Shown piece after piece: positions 24,701 to 39,700 of a DNA stretch of 64,000 nucleotides. Below the pieces are notes generated by a model. The model ran no database searches. It worked only from the letters and a program-made list of their open reading frames with translations, and was not told where the DNA came from. The stretch's first letter is position 1. Each line of letters starts with the position of its first letter. Origin of the DNA: Arion vulgaris (Eukaryota > Mollusca > Gastropoda > Stylommatophora > Arionidae); contig CM036759.1 of NCBI GenBank assembly GCA_020796225.1, forward strand, positions 2,006,782 through 2,070,781, in the 5' to 3' direction. The translations under genes were made by a program, and so were the position numbers.

Positions 24701-27700
24701 AAAGCTAACTGATGACCGAGTTATGTGGAAACCTACGCTGAAAGGTAAGAGAGACAAGTCACTGAAGAACATTTCTATCAAACCCAACAAATAGGAAAAG
24801 CTAACTGATGACCGAGTTATGTGGAAACCTACGCTGAAAGGTAAGAGAGACAAGTCACTGAAGAACATTTCTATCAAACCCAACAAATAGGAAAAGCTAA
24901 CTGATGACCGAGTTATGTGGAAACCTACGCTGAAAGGTAAGAGAGACAAGTCACTGAAGAACATTTCTATCAAACCCAACAAATAGGAAAAGCTAACTGA
25001 TGACCGAGTTATGTGGAAACCTACGCTGAAAGGTAAGAGAGACAAGTCACTGAAGAACATTTCTATCAAACCCAACAAATAGGAAAAGCTAACTGATGAC
25101 CGAGTTATGTGGAAACCTACGCTGAAAGGTAAGAGAGACAAGTCACTGAAGAACATTTCTATCAAACCCAACAAATAGGAAAAGCTAACTGATGACCGAG
25201 TTATTTGGAAACCTACGCTGAAAGGTAAGAGAGACAAGTCACTGAAGAACATTTCTATCAAACCCAACAAATAGGAAAAGCTAACTGATGACCGAGTTAT
25301 GTGGAAACCTACGCTGAAAGGTAAGAGAGACAAGTCACTGAAGAACATTTCTATCAAACCCAACAAATAGGAAAAGCTAACTGATGACCGAGTTATGTGG
25401 AAACCTACGCTGAAAGGTAAGAGAGACAAGTCACTGAAGAACATTTCTATCAAACCCAACAAATAGGAAAAGCTAACTGATGACCGAGTTATGTGGAAAC
25501 CTACGCTGAAAGGTAAGAGAGACAAGTCACTGAAGAACATTTCTATCAAACCCAACAAATAGGAAAAGCTAACTGATGACCGAGTTATGTGGAAACCTAC
25601 GCTGAAAGGTAAGAGAGACAAGTCACTGAAGAACATTTCTATCAAACCCAACAAATAGGAAAAGCTAACTGATGACCGAGTTATGTGGAAACCTACGCTG
25701 AAAGGTAAGAGAGACAAGTCACTGAAGAACATTTCTATCAAACCCAACAAATAGGAAAAGCTAACTGATGACCGAGTTATGTGGAAACCTACGCTGAAAG
25801 GTAAGAGAGACAAGTCACTGAAGAACATTTCTATCAAACCCAACAAATAGGAAAAGCTAACTGATGACCGAGTTATGTGGAAACCTACGCTGAAAGGTAA
25901 GAGAGACAAGTCACTGAAGAACATTTCTATCAAACCCAACAAATAGGAAAAGCTAACTGATGACCGAGTTATGTGGAAACCTACGCTGAAAGGTAAGAGA
26001 GACAAGTCACTGAAGAACATTTCTATCAAACCCAACAAATAGGAAAAGCTAACTGATGACCGAGTTATGTGGAAACCTACGCTGAAAGGTAAGAGAGACA
26101 AGTCACTGAAGAACATTTCTATCAAACCCAACAAATAGGAAAAGCTAACTGATGACCGAGTTATGTGGAAACCTACGCTGAAAGGTAAGAGAGACAAGTC
26201 ACTGAAGAACATTTCTATCAAACCCAACAAATAGGAAAAGCTAACTGATGACCGAGTTATGTGGAAACCTCGCTGAAAGGTAAGAGAGACAAGTCACTGA
26301 AGAACATTTCTATCAAACCCAACAAATAGGAAAAGCTAACTGATGACCGAGTTATGTGGAAACCTACGCTGAAAGGTAAGAGAGACAAGTCACTGAAGAA
26401 CATTTCTATCAAACCCAACAAATAGGAAAAGCTAACTGATGACCGAGTTATGTGGAAACCTACGCTGAAAGGTAAGAGAGACAAGTCACTGAAGAACATT
26501 TCTATCAAACCCAACAAATAGGAAAAGCTAACTGATGACCGAGTTATGTGGAAACCTACGCTGAAAGGTAAGAGAGACAAGTCACTGAAGAACATTTCTA
26601 TCAAACCCAACAAATAGGAAAAGCTAACTGATGACCGAGTTATGTGGAAACCTACGCTGAAAGGTAAGAGAGACAAGTCACTGAAGAACATTTCTATCAA
26701 ACCCAACAAATAGGAAAAGCTAACTGATGACCGAGTTATGTGGAAACCTACGCTGAAAGGTAAGAGAGACAAGTCACTGAAGAACATTTCTATCAAACCC
26801 AACAAATAGGAAAAGCTAACTGATGACCGAGTTATGTGGAAACCTACGCTGAAAGGTAAGAGAGACAAGTCACTGAAGAACATTTCTATCAAACCCAACA
26901 AATAGGAAAAGCTAACTGATGACCGAGTTATGTGGAAACCTACGCTGAAAGGTAAGAGAGACAAGTCACTGAAGAACATTTCTATCAAACCCAACAAATA
27001 GGAAAAGCTAACTGATGACCGAGTTATGTGGAAACCTACGCTGAAAGGTAAGAGAGACAAGTCACTGAAGAACATTTCTATCAAACCCAACAAATAGGAA
27101 AAGCTAACTGATGACCGAGTTATGTGGAAACCTACGCTGAAAGGTAAGAGAGACAAGTCACTGAAGAACATTTCTATCAAACCCAACAAATAGGAAAAGC
27201 TAACTGATGACCGAGTTATGTGGAAACCTACGCTGAAAGGTAAGAGAGACAAGTCACTGAAGAACATTTCTATCAAACCCAACAAATAGGAAAAGCTAAC
27301 TAATGACCGAGTTATGTGGAAACCTACGCTGAAAGGTAAGAGAGACAAGTCACTGAAGAACATTTCTATCAAACCCAACAAATAGGAAAAGCTAACTGAT
27401 GACCGAGTTATGTGGAAACCTACGCTGAAAGGTAAGAGAGACAAGTCACTGAAGAACATTTCTATCAAACCCAACAAATAGGAAAAGCTAACTGATGACC
27501 GAGTTATGTGGAAACCTACGCTGAAAGGTAAGAGAGACAAGTCACTGAAGAACATTTCTATCAAACCCAACAAATAGGAAAAGCTAACTGATGACCGAGT
27601 TATGTGGAAACCTACGCTGAAAGGTAAGAGAGACAAGTCACTGAAGAACATTTCTATCAAACCCAACAAATAGGAAAAGCTAACTGATGACCGAGTTATG

Positions 27701-30700
27701 TGGAAACCTACGCTGAAAGGTAAGAGAGACAAGTCACTGAAGAACATTTCTATCAAACCCAACAAATAGGAAAAGCTAACTGATGACCGAGTTATGTGGA
27801 AACCTACGCTGAAAGGTAAGAGAGACAAGTCACTGAAGAACATTTCTATCAAACCCAACAAATAGGAAAAGCTAACTGATGACCGAGTTATGTGGAAACC
27901 TACGCTGAAAGGTAAGAGAGACAAGTCACTGAAGAACATTTCTATCAAACCCAACAAATAGGAAAAGCTAACTGATGACCGAGTTATGTGGAAACCTACG
28001 CTGAAAGGTAAGAGAGACAAGTCACTGAAGAACATTTCTATCAAACCCAACAAATAGGAAAAGCTAACTGATGACCGAGTTATGTGGAAACCTACGCTGA
28101 AAGGTAAGAGAGACAAGTCACTGAAGAACATTTCTATCAAACCCAACAAATAGGAAAAGCTAACTGATGACCGAGTTATGTGGAAACCTACGCTGAAAGG
28201 TAAGAGAGACAAGTCACTGAAGAACATTTCTATCAAACCCAACAAATAGGAAAAGCTAACTGATGACCGAGTTATGTGGAAACCTACGCTGAAAGGTAAG
28301 AGAGACAAGTCAATGAAGAACATTTCTATCAAACCCAACAAATAGGAAAAGCTAACTGATGACCGAGTTATGTGGAAACCTACGCTGAAAGGTAAGAGAG
28401 ACAAGTCACTGAAGAACATTTCTATCAAACCCAACAAATAGGAAAAGCTAACTGATGACCGAGTTATGTGGAAACCTACGCTGAAAGGTAAGAGAGACAA
28501 GTCACTGAAGAACATTTCTATCAAACCCAACAAATAGGAAAAGCTAACTGATGACCGAGTTATGTGGAAACCTACGCTGAAAGGTAAGAGAGACAAGTCA
28601 CTGAAGAACATTTCTATCAAACCCAACAAATAGGAAAAGCTAACTGATGACCGAGTTATGTGGAAACCTACGCTGAAAGGTAAGAGAGACAAGTCACTGA
28701 AGAACATTTCTATCAAACCCAACAAATAGGAAAAGCTAACTGATGACCGAGTTATGTGGAAACCTACGCTGAAAGGTAAGAGAGACAAGTCACTGAAGAA
28801 CATTTCTATCAAACCCAACAAATAGGAAAAGCTAACTGATGACCGAGTTATGTGGAAACCTACGCTGAAAGGTAAGAGAGACAAGTCACTGAAGAACATT
28901 TCTATCAAACCCAACAAATAGGAAAAGCTAACTGATGACCGAGTTATGTGGAAACCTACGCTGAAAGGTAAGAGAGACAAGTCACTGAAGAACATTTCTA
29001 TCAAACCCAACAAATAGGAAAAGCTAACTGATGACCGAGTTATGTGGAAACCTACGCTGAAAGGTAAGAGAGACAAGTCACTGAAGAACATTTCTATCAA
29101 ACCCAACAAATAGGAAAAGCTAACTGATGACCGAGTTATGTGGAAACCTACGCTGAAAGGTAAGAGAGACAAGTCACTGAAGAACATTTCTATCAAACCC
29201 AACAAATAGGAAAAGCTAACTGATGACCGAGTTATGTGGAAACCTACGCTGAAAGGTAAGAGAGACAAGTCACTGAAGAACATTTCTATCAAACCCAACA
29301 AATAGGAAAAGCTAACTGATGACCGAGTTATGTGGAAACCTACGCTGAAAGGTAAGAGAGACAAGTCACTGAAGAACATTTCTATCAAACCCAACAAATA
29401 GGAAAAGCTAACTGATGACCGAGTTATGTGGAAACCTACGCTGAAAGGTAAGAGAGACAAGTCACTGAAGAACATTTCTATCAAACCCAACAAATAGGAA
29501 AAGCTAACTGATGACCGAGTTATGTGGAAACCTACGCTGAAAGGTAAGAGAGACAAGTCACTGAAGAACATTTCTATCAAACCCAACAAATAGGAAAAGC
29601 TAACTGATGACCGAGTTATGTGGAAACCTACGCTGAAAGGTAAGAGAGACAAGTCACTGAAGAACATTTCTATCAAACCCAACAAATAGGAAAAGCTAAC
29701 TGATGACCGAGTTATGTGGAAACCTACGCTGAAAGGTAAGAGAGACAAGTCACTGAAGAACATTTCTATCAAACCCAACAAATAGGAAAAGCTAACTGAT
29801 GACCGAGTTATGTGGAAACCTACGCTGAAAGGTAAGAGAGACAAGTCACTGAAGAACATTTCTATCAAACCCAACAAATAGGAAAAGCTAACTGATGACC
29901 GAGTTATGTGGAAACCTACGCTGAAAGGTAAGAGAGACAAGTCACTGAAGAACATTTCTATCAAACCCAACAAATAGGAAAAGCTAACTGATGACCGAGT
30001 TATGTGGAAACCTACGCTGAAAGGTAAGAGAGACAAGTCACTGAAGAACATTTCTATCAAACCCAACAAATAGGAAAAGCTAACTGATGACCGAGTTATG
30101 TGGAAACCTACGCTGAAAGGTAAGAGAGACAAGTCACTGAAGAACATTTCTATCAAACCCAACAAATAGGAAAAGCTAACTGATGACCGAGTTATGTGGA
30201 AACCTACGCTGAAAGGTAAGAGAGACAAGTCACTGAAGAACATTTCTATCAAACCCAACAAATAGGAAAAGCTAACTGATGACCGAGTTATGTGGAAACC
30301 TACGCTGAAAGGTAAGAGAGACAAGTCACTGAAGAACATTTCTATCAAACCCAACAAATAGGAAAAGCTAACTGATGACCGAGTTATGTGGAAACCTACG
30401 CTGAAAGGTAAGAGAGACAAGTCACTGAAGAACATTTCTATCAAACCCAACAAATAGGAAAAGCTAACTGATGACCGAGTTATGTGGAAACCTACGCTGA
30501 AAGGTAAGAGAGACAAGTCACTGAAGAACATTTCTATCAAACCCAACAAATAGGAAAAGCTAACTGATGACCGAGTTATGTGGAAACCTACGCTGAAAGG
30601 TAAGAGAGACAAGTCACTGAAGAACATTTCTATCAAACCCAACAAATAGGAAAAGCTAACTGATGACCGAGTTATGTGGAAACCTACGCTGAAAGGTAAG

Positions 30701-33700
30701 AGAGACAAGTCACTGAAGAACATTTCTATCAAACCCAACAAATAGGAAAAGCTAACTGATGACCGAGTTATGTGGAAACCTACGCTGAAAGGTAAGAGAG
30801 ACAAGTCACTGAAGAACATTTCTATCAAACCCAACAAATAGGAAAAGCTAACTGATGACCGAGTTATGTGGAAACCTACGCTGAAAGGTAAGAGAGACAA
30901 GTCAATGAAGAACATTTCTATCAAACCCAACAAATAGGAAAAGCTAACTGATGACCGAGTTATGTGGAAACCTACGCTGAAAGGTAAGAGAGACAAGTCA
31001 CTGAAGAACATTTCTATCAAACCCAACAAATAGGAAAAGCTAACTGATGACCGAGTTATGTGGAAACCTACGCTGAAAGGTAAGAGAGACAAGTCACTGA
31101 AGAACATTTCTATCAAACCCAACAAATAGGAAAAGCTAACTGATGACCAAGTTATGTGGAAACCTACGCTGAAAGGTAAGAGAGACAAGTCACTGAAGAA
31201 CATTTCTATCAAACCCAACAAATAGGAAAAGCTAACTGATGACCGAGTTATGTGGAAACCTACGCTGAAAGGTAAGAGAGACAAGTCACTGAAGAACATT
31301 TCTATCAAACCCAACAAATAGGAAAAGCTAACTGATGACCGAGTTATGTGGAAACCTACGCTGAAAGGTAAGAGAGACAAGTCACTGAAGAACATTTCTA
31401 TCAAACCCAACAAATAGGAAAAGCTAACTGATGACCGAGTTATGTGGAAACCTACGCTGAAAGGTAAGAGAGACAAGTCACTGAAGAACATTTCTATCAA
31501 ACCCAACAAATAGGAAAAGCTAACTGATGACCGAGTTATGTGGAAACCTACGCTGAAAGGTAAGAGAGACAAGTCACTGAAGAACATTTCTATCAAACCC
31601 AACAAATAGGAAAAGCTAACTGATGACCGAGTTATGTGGAAACCTACGCTGAAAGGTAAGAGAGACAAGTCACTGAAGAACATTTCTATCAAACCCAACA
31701 AATAGGAAAAGCTAACTGATGACCGAGTTATGTGGAAACCTACGCTGAAAGGTAAGAGAGACAAGTCACTGAAGAACATTTCTATCAAACCCAACAAATA
31801 GGAAAAGCTAACTGATGACCGAGTTATGTGGAAACCTACGCTGAAAGGTAAGAGAGACAAGTCACTGAAGAACATTTCTATCAAACCCAACAAATAGGAA
31901 AAGCTAACTGATGACCGAGTTATGTGGAAACCTACGCTGAAAGGTAAGAGAGACAAGTCACTGAAGAACATTTCTATCAAACCCAACAAATAGGAAAAGC
32001 TAACTGATGACCGAGTTATGTGAAACTCACGCTGAAAGGTAAGAGAGACAAGTCACTGAAGAACATTTCTATCAAACCCAACAAATAGGAAAAGCTAACT
32101 GATGACCGAGTTATGTGGAAACCTACGCTGAAAGGTAAGAGAGACAAGTCACTGAAGAACATTTCTATCAAACCCAACAAATAGGAAAAGCTAACTGATG
32201 ACAGAGTTATGTGGAAACCTACGCTGAAAGGTAAGAGAGACAAGTCACTGAAGAACATTTCTATCAAACCCAACAAATAGGAAAAGCTAACTGATGACCG
32301 AGTTATGTGGAAACCTACGCTGAAAGGTAAGAGAGACAAGTCACTGAAGAACATTTCTATCAAACCCAACAAATAGGAAAAGCTAACTGATGACCGAGTT
32401 ATGTGGAAACCTACGCTGAAAGGTAAGAGAGACAAGTCACTGAAGAACATTTCTATCAAACCCAACAAATAGGAAAAGCTAACTGATGACCGAGTATGTG
32501 AAACCTACGCTGAAAGGTAAGAGGACAAGTCACTGAAGAACATTTCTATCAAACCCAACAAATAGGAAAAGCTAACTGATGACCGAGTTATGGAAACCTC
32601 GCTGAAAGGTAAGAGAGACAAGTCACTGAAGAACATTTCTATCAAACCCAACAAATAGGAAAAGCTAACTGATGACCGAGTTATGTGGAAACCTACGCTG
32701 AAAGGTAAGAGAGACAAGTCACTGAAGAACATTTCTATCAAACCCAACAAATAGGAAAAGCTAACTGATGACCGAGTTATGTGGAAACCTACGCTGAAAG
32801 GTAAGAGAGACAAGTACTTGAAGAACATTTCTATCAAACCCAACAAATAGGAAAAGCTAACTGATGACCGAGTTATGTGGAAACCTACGCTGAAAGGTAA
32901 GAGAGACAAGTCACTGAAGAACATTTCTATCAAACCCAACAAAAGGAGAAAGCTAACTATGACCGAGTTATGTGGAAACCTACGCTGAAAGGTAAGAGAG
33001 ACAAGTCACTGAAGAACATTTCTATCAAACCATCAAATAGGAAAAGCTAACTGATGACCAGTTATGTGGAAACCTCGCTGAAAGGTAAGAGAGACAAGTC
33101 ACTGAAGAACATTTCTATCAAACCCAACAAATAGGAAAAGCTAACTGATGACCGAGTTATGTGGAAACCTACGCTGAAAGGTAAGAGAGACAAGTCAATG
33201 AAGAACATTTCTATCAAACCCAACAAATAGGAAAAGCTAACTGATGACCAGTTATGTGAAACCTACGCTGAAAGGTAAGAGGACAAGTCACTGAAGAACA
33301 TTTCTATCAAACCCAACAAATAGGAAAAGCTAACTGATGACCGAGTTATGTGGAAACCTACGCTGAAAGGTAAGAGAGACAAGTCACTGAAGAACATTTC
33401 TATCAAACCCAACAAATAGGAAAAGCTAACTGATGACCGAGTTATGTGGAAACCTACGCTGAAAGGTAAGAGAGACAAGTCACTGAAGAACATTTCTATC
33501 AAACCCAACAAAAGGAAAAGCCAACTGATGACCAGAGTATATGTGAAACCTACGCTGAAAGGTAAGAGAGACAAGTCACTGAAGAACATTTCTATCAAAC
33601 CCAACAAATAGGAAAAGCTAACTGATGACCAGTTGTATGTGAAACCTACGCTGAAAGGTAAGAGAGATAAGTGAAAACTCAGAAGTTGTCCCAGTAAAAC

Positions 33701-36700
33701 ACTTGCCAACTGACCGTCTGTAAAGATGAAAAAGGCATATTTGTAAAACTTTAGAATGATGGTACAGCCAACACTTTAGCTGAGAGCAAGAATGTTGATT
33801 TCTCAATAGTTTCAGACATGACACTTTCTTAGTCTCAACAACAGTACTTGGGTGTGCACCATTTTGAGGGATGTTACTACTACTACAGATGAAGCTGTCT
33901 TAACCATGTGTCCTAGGAGATGATGCCAATGTTGAACCATGTGTCCTAGAAGGTGATGTCAATGTTGAACCATGTGTCCTAGAAGGTGATGTTAATGTTG
34001 AACCATGTGTCTCAGGAGATGATGTTAATGTTGAACCATGTGTCCTAGAAGGTGATGCCAATGTTGAACCATGTGTCCTAGAAGGTGATGCCAATGTTGA
34101 ACCATGTGTCCTAGAAGGTGATGTCAATGTTGAACCATGTGTCCTAGAAGGTGATGCCAATGTTTAACCATGTGTCCTAGAAGGTGATGCCAATGTTTAA
34201 CCATGTGTCCTAGAAGGTGATGTCAATGTTGAACCATGTGTCCTAGAAGGTGATGTCAATGTTGAACCATGTGTCCTAGAAGGTGATGTCAATGTTGAAC
34301 CATGTGTCTCAGGAGATGATGTTAATGTTGAACCATGTGTCCTAGAAGGTGATGTCAATGTTGAACCATGTGTCCTAGAAGGTGATGCCAATGTTTAACC
34401 ATGTGTCCTAGAAGGTGATGTCAATGTTGAACCATGTGTCCTAGAAGGTGATGTCAATGTTGAACCATGTGTCCTAGAAGGTGATGTCAATGTTGAACCA
34501 TGTGTCCTAGAAGGTGATGTCAATGTTGAACCATGTGTCTCAGGAGATGATGTCAATGTTGAACCATGTGTCTCAGGAGATGATGTCAATGGTTGTTGAA
34601 CTCTGTGTCCTAGGAGGTGATGCATTGACTTGTCATAAGTTAGTTGAGGGCATATGCCCCAACCAAGGTTTAAAAGGCACAAGAGAGAGATCCTAGTGAG
34701 AGATTATATATAAAGCTAGCGCAGAGAGAGGCAAGAAAATGATTGAGGTACAAGTATCTACAAAATCTGATCACTTTACAATATCTTTCATTCTCTCTCC
34801 ATTGTTAGTAAGCACAATCAACATTCGACCACTTTTAACCCAGACATATTTTCTGTGTTCACTTTTAACCCACACATATCCTCTGTGTTCACTTTTAACC
34901 CATACATATCCTCTGTGTTCACTTTTAACCCATACATATCCTCTGTGGTCATCGAGTCTCTGTGCCTTTGCCTTGCATTTCGAAGGCTGTGGGTTCAAAT
35001 CTGGACCATGCTGTTCTGTTCACCAAAGCATTTGTTTACCAGAGACCTCTAGGATTGTTGCCAGTGCTAAGAAGTTAATACTTTGTGCAATACTCTTGGC
35101 AGGTGCTGCTGCCACCTCTTTCTGTGGAGAGGGACTAAGCTATATGGGGTTAAACCCAGTGCAATCAAGTCAATCCTTAGACTATTTAGACTAATCCCGT
35201 GATTAATAAAATACTGAAGTATTGTGAGACAAGAAGATATGATAAAATACTGTAAGTATTGTGAGACAAGAAAATATGATAAAATACTGTAAGTATTGTG
35301 AGACAAGAAAATATTATGATAAAATACTGTAAGTATTGTGAGACAAGAAAATATGATAAAATACTGTAAGTATTGTGAGACAAGAAAATATTATGATAAA
35401 ATACTGAAGTATTGTGAGATAAGAAAAGATTATAATAAAATACTGAAGTATTGTGAGACAAGAAAATATGATAAAATACTGAAGTATTGTGAGACAAGAA
35501 GATATGATAAAATACTGTAAGTATTGTGAGACAAGAAAATATTATGATAAAATACTGAAGTATTGTGAGATAAGAAAAGATTATAATAAAATACTGAAGT
35601 ATTGTGAGACAAGAAGATATGATAAAATACTGAAGTATTGTGAGACAAGAAAATATTATGATAAAATACTGAAGTATTGTGAGATAAGAAAAGATTATAA
35701 TAAAATACTGAAGTATTGTGAGACAAGAAAATATGATAAAATACTGTAAGTATTGTGAGACAAGAAAAGATTATGATAAAATACTGAAGTATTGTGAGAT
35801 AAGAAAAGATTATAATAAAATACTGAAGTATTGTGAGACAAGAAAATATGATAAAATACTGTAAGTATTGTGAGACAAGAAAAGATTATGATAAAATACT
35901 GAAGTATTGTGAGATAAGAAAATATTATAATAAAATACTGAAGTATTGTGAGATAAGAAAGATTATATAAAATACTGAAGTATTGTGAGATAAGAAAAGA
36001 TTATAATAAAATACTGAAGTATTGTGAGATAAGAAAAGATTATAATAAAATACTGAAATATTGTGAGATAAGGACAGATTAAATAAACAACTTACCCAAG
36101 AATCCATACATATCTTCTGGACAGCCATGATCAGGCCAGTCTGTGTACTGTAGATGCCAGACTAAATGTTCCTGGCCACCCCGACGTAAGATGATTCGAC
36201 TGGTCAAGTAGCATAATGAATCATCAGTGAACTGTAGTTCCACCTCATACTAGACAAGAACATTGTGAGAACATTGTCGAACATTGAGACATTGTCAGAA
36301 CAACGTCAGAATATTGTGAGTTGTTATCATTTCTTGTATTCTCAATCATTATATTATCAAACTTTTCTTATGTTCTAGAAAATAGACTAGAAATGAGATC
36401 AAATGTTAAATAAAGACAGGAATGAGAAGATCAAAGAATTCTAGGCAAGAATGAGATGGTCAGGAATGAGAAGATCAAGAATGAGAAGATTAAGAATTAG
36501 ATGGTCAAGAATGAGATGGTCAAGAATGAGATGGTCAGGAATGAGATGGTCAGGAATGAGAAGATCAAGAATGAGAAGATCAAGAATGAGAAGTCAGGAA
36601 TGAGATGGTGCAAGAATGAGATGGTCAAGAATGAGATGACAGTTTTATTAAAGACTTAAGATTCTTCTCCGAACGCTCTATATTGACCACTTTTTAACCA

Positions 36701-39700
36701 CTCTGTGTGATCTGAGCCTAAGAGCGATTGTATGTTGTGCCAGTTATACGCCTACAAGTAAGCCAGCACATATGCTTTCTGCAATGCTTTTATTTACTAG
36801 GTAGTTTCCCCTAGGTCCTTCATCAGAGGCCTCTTACGACATGCCCTGTAGGTTGCAGTGGTACTATTCTTTGCTTTCCTTGCAGGCCCCGGCATCACAG
36901 TGGCGACTTATGATTCAAGGACAGCTAAACAACAGATGATCAACAGCATTTTCATACCTACTTTGTGTTACCAGAGCCAAACATGGACAATGAGCAAAGT
37001 CACCACAACAGCATAAGACAAAAAACAGAAAACCAAGACACACGGCAACAACACGGTAGTAGTGTGACGACAAACGAAGAAAAACAGTCAAGGGAAGATA
37101 AGAATACAAAAACAAGACAAACAACAACTTTCTGTGACTTTGAACAAAGGATTACCTCTCCATAAGTCTGTTTACTCTGTACACCTGCTTCCTGTGGCCA
37201 GTAGACATAGCACTTAGACTTGCCCAACTCCTACAGGACAACAATGAAGAAGGACATAGCACATCTCATGAATATAGATATAAGACATGTAGATAGTTAT
37301 AGTTGAATGATGTTCTCTCTCTCTCTCTTTCTCTAGTCTAGCCTGTAACACCCTTGGCACTGATGGCAGCAACAAATACCCGCCATTCTTTCCTGTCCTT
37401 GGCTGTACTCTTGATTGTACTCCAGCTGTGATTTCATTCTTTTAGTTTCTGTTTTACTGTTCTTATGATATTTGATCTTCTCAAATTTTATTTACCTACA
37501 GCATTCATCTCAGTCAGTTTGATACAGAACTAGCCTCCATACATAACCACATGTTCTGATACATCTCTCCATACATAACCACATGTTTGATACATCTCTC
37601 CATACATAACCACATGTTTGATACAACTCTCCATACATAACCACATGTCTGATACATCTCTCCATACATAACCACATGTTTTATACAACTCTCCATACAT
37701 AACAATATGTTTGATACATCTCTCCATACATAACCACATGTTTGATACATCTCTCCATACATAACTACATGTTTGATACATCTCTCCATACATAATCACA
37801 TGTTTGATACATCTCTCCATACATAACCACATGTTTGATACATCTCTCTATACATAATCACATGTTTGATACATCTCTCCATACATAACTACATGTTTGA
37901 TACATCTCTCCATACATAACTACATGTTTGATACATCTCTCCATACATAACCACATGTTTGATACATCTCTCCATGTTTGATACATCTCTCCATACATAA
38001 CCACATGTTTGATACACTCTCATACATAATCACATGTTTGATACATCTCTCCATACATAACTACATGTTTGATACATCTCTCCATACATAACTACATGTT
38101 TGATACATCTCTCCATACATAACCACATGTTTGATACATCTCTCCACTACAGTTTGATACATCTCTCCATACATAACCACATGTTTGATACATCTCTACA
38201 TATCTAGATAATAACTATCATGTTTGATGACATTTTGTACAGTTCTTTAAGATGCTCTTATACATTTCTCATACATAATAGCATGTTTGATACATCTCTA
38301 TAATAATACATGTTTGATAGATGTTCATACATAATACAGTTGATGATCTTCCATAATAATACATGTTGATGCATCTTGCAGAATGTTATGATAAATATGT
38401 CCATGTTTGGCAGAGTTCCATGATAATGTTGATGCTTCGATGTTTAGATAACTTATACTTACATGTTTGGAAGATGTCATGATAACATTCATGTTTGACA
38501 GGATGCCATGTAACAGTTGCTTTTGACAGAAGTCTATATATAGTTGCATGTTTGGAGGCAAGAGATGCTTGGGGATAGATAATAGTTGTGATTTGATTTG
38601 GACAGAGATTGCGTTCAATAGATAATAGTTGCATGTTTGGGACAGAGAGCTGTCATAGAGATAATAGTTGCATGTTTGGGCAGTGAGATGTCACTAGATA
38701 ATAGCTTGCAATAGTTTGAGACCAGAGACGCTCATAGATAATAGTTGCATGTTTGGACAGAGATGTCCATAGATAATAGATGTATGTTTGAACAGAAGTA
38801 TCATGGATAATGAGTTCAAGATGATATGATGCCTACATGCCTTATAGGTGTACAAAGTACCCACATTCTCTGTGCAAACCATAGTTAAAATGGTTGATAA
38901 TATAGAAAGCAAATAAAAAACAACAAATGTGATGACTACCTCATCATTACTCTTCCACCTATCGGAGACGGACGATAAACGAGGTCCTGTGTTCAATTCA
39001 AGTACGTAAAAGAACCCTTGCTAGTTCAAAATCAAGAAGGGCAGGCTGGAAAGCTGATGCCCTGGCAAAATTCATTTTAAAATTTATTTTTAATAAAAGT
39101 TCCTACAAAAATATTTTCTATTATCTATTGTCTATTCCCAGGTGGAAGATGTAGTTGGCTGTCCACTCTGCTGTTAAGCATAGGGTGGGAGCTTTAATTT
39201 GCATTCTAGGGCCAGATGAGTTGCCCTTGTGTTATATCCGTGTTTATGTAGTGTGGTCTTGATAGCGTCTATCCATCTTTTTTTTGGTCTTCTTAGCTCT
39301 AGTACCTGATCTCTTTTTTTTGTACGCTGTTATTGGTGGTTGGTTGTATTTCATTCTCATTAAATGTCCAAACCACTGCATTTGTTGTCTTTCGATGTAT
39401 TCGTGCATGAAGTTATCTTCACCATCTTCAAAATTACATCTGGGACCATCGTCGGTACTTGCACGGAGTTCATGCACTGCAGTTGAGATGTTCTGTGTCA
39501 AGTAATAGACGGAGCACACATGGGTGTTACTCACCAGAGTGCAATGATGATTGATCAATCAATCCTTCTCCACCTAGAGAGTCATATCTACCTGGAATGC
39601 TAGCTGGCATAAAATCAACCTTCCTTCACACTCATCTGCCAAAGTCCAGCTGTCGTCTAGACAACGGAGCCTGTGTCGCACAAACAACCACTTTGTATCG

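Noticed and set aside
23222..32942. Open frames of 1,002, 1,910, 150 and 145 codons on the minus strand (LLGLIEMFFSDLSLL... repeats)
   Set aside because: They are a by-product of a 96-bp period divisible by three with one stop-free frame. The array lies in an intron of a solid gene, the ends do not resemble gene ends, and single indels break the frame with no sign of constraint.
23230..33665. CRISPR-like array
   Set aside because: There are no unique spacers; the whole 96-bp unit is repeated. The context is eukaryotic, with introns and LINEs.
23230..33665. Centromeric or telomeric satellite
   Set aside because: It is confined to one intron between two phosphatase exons with matching phases, and no telomere-type motif is seen.
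34945..35010. A functional tRNA gene
   Set aside because: It has a B-box but no complete cloverleaf and a long unrelated 3' body. A SINE is the better explanation.
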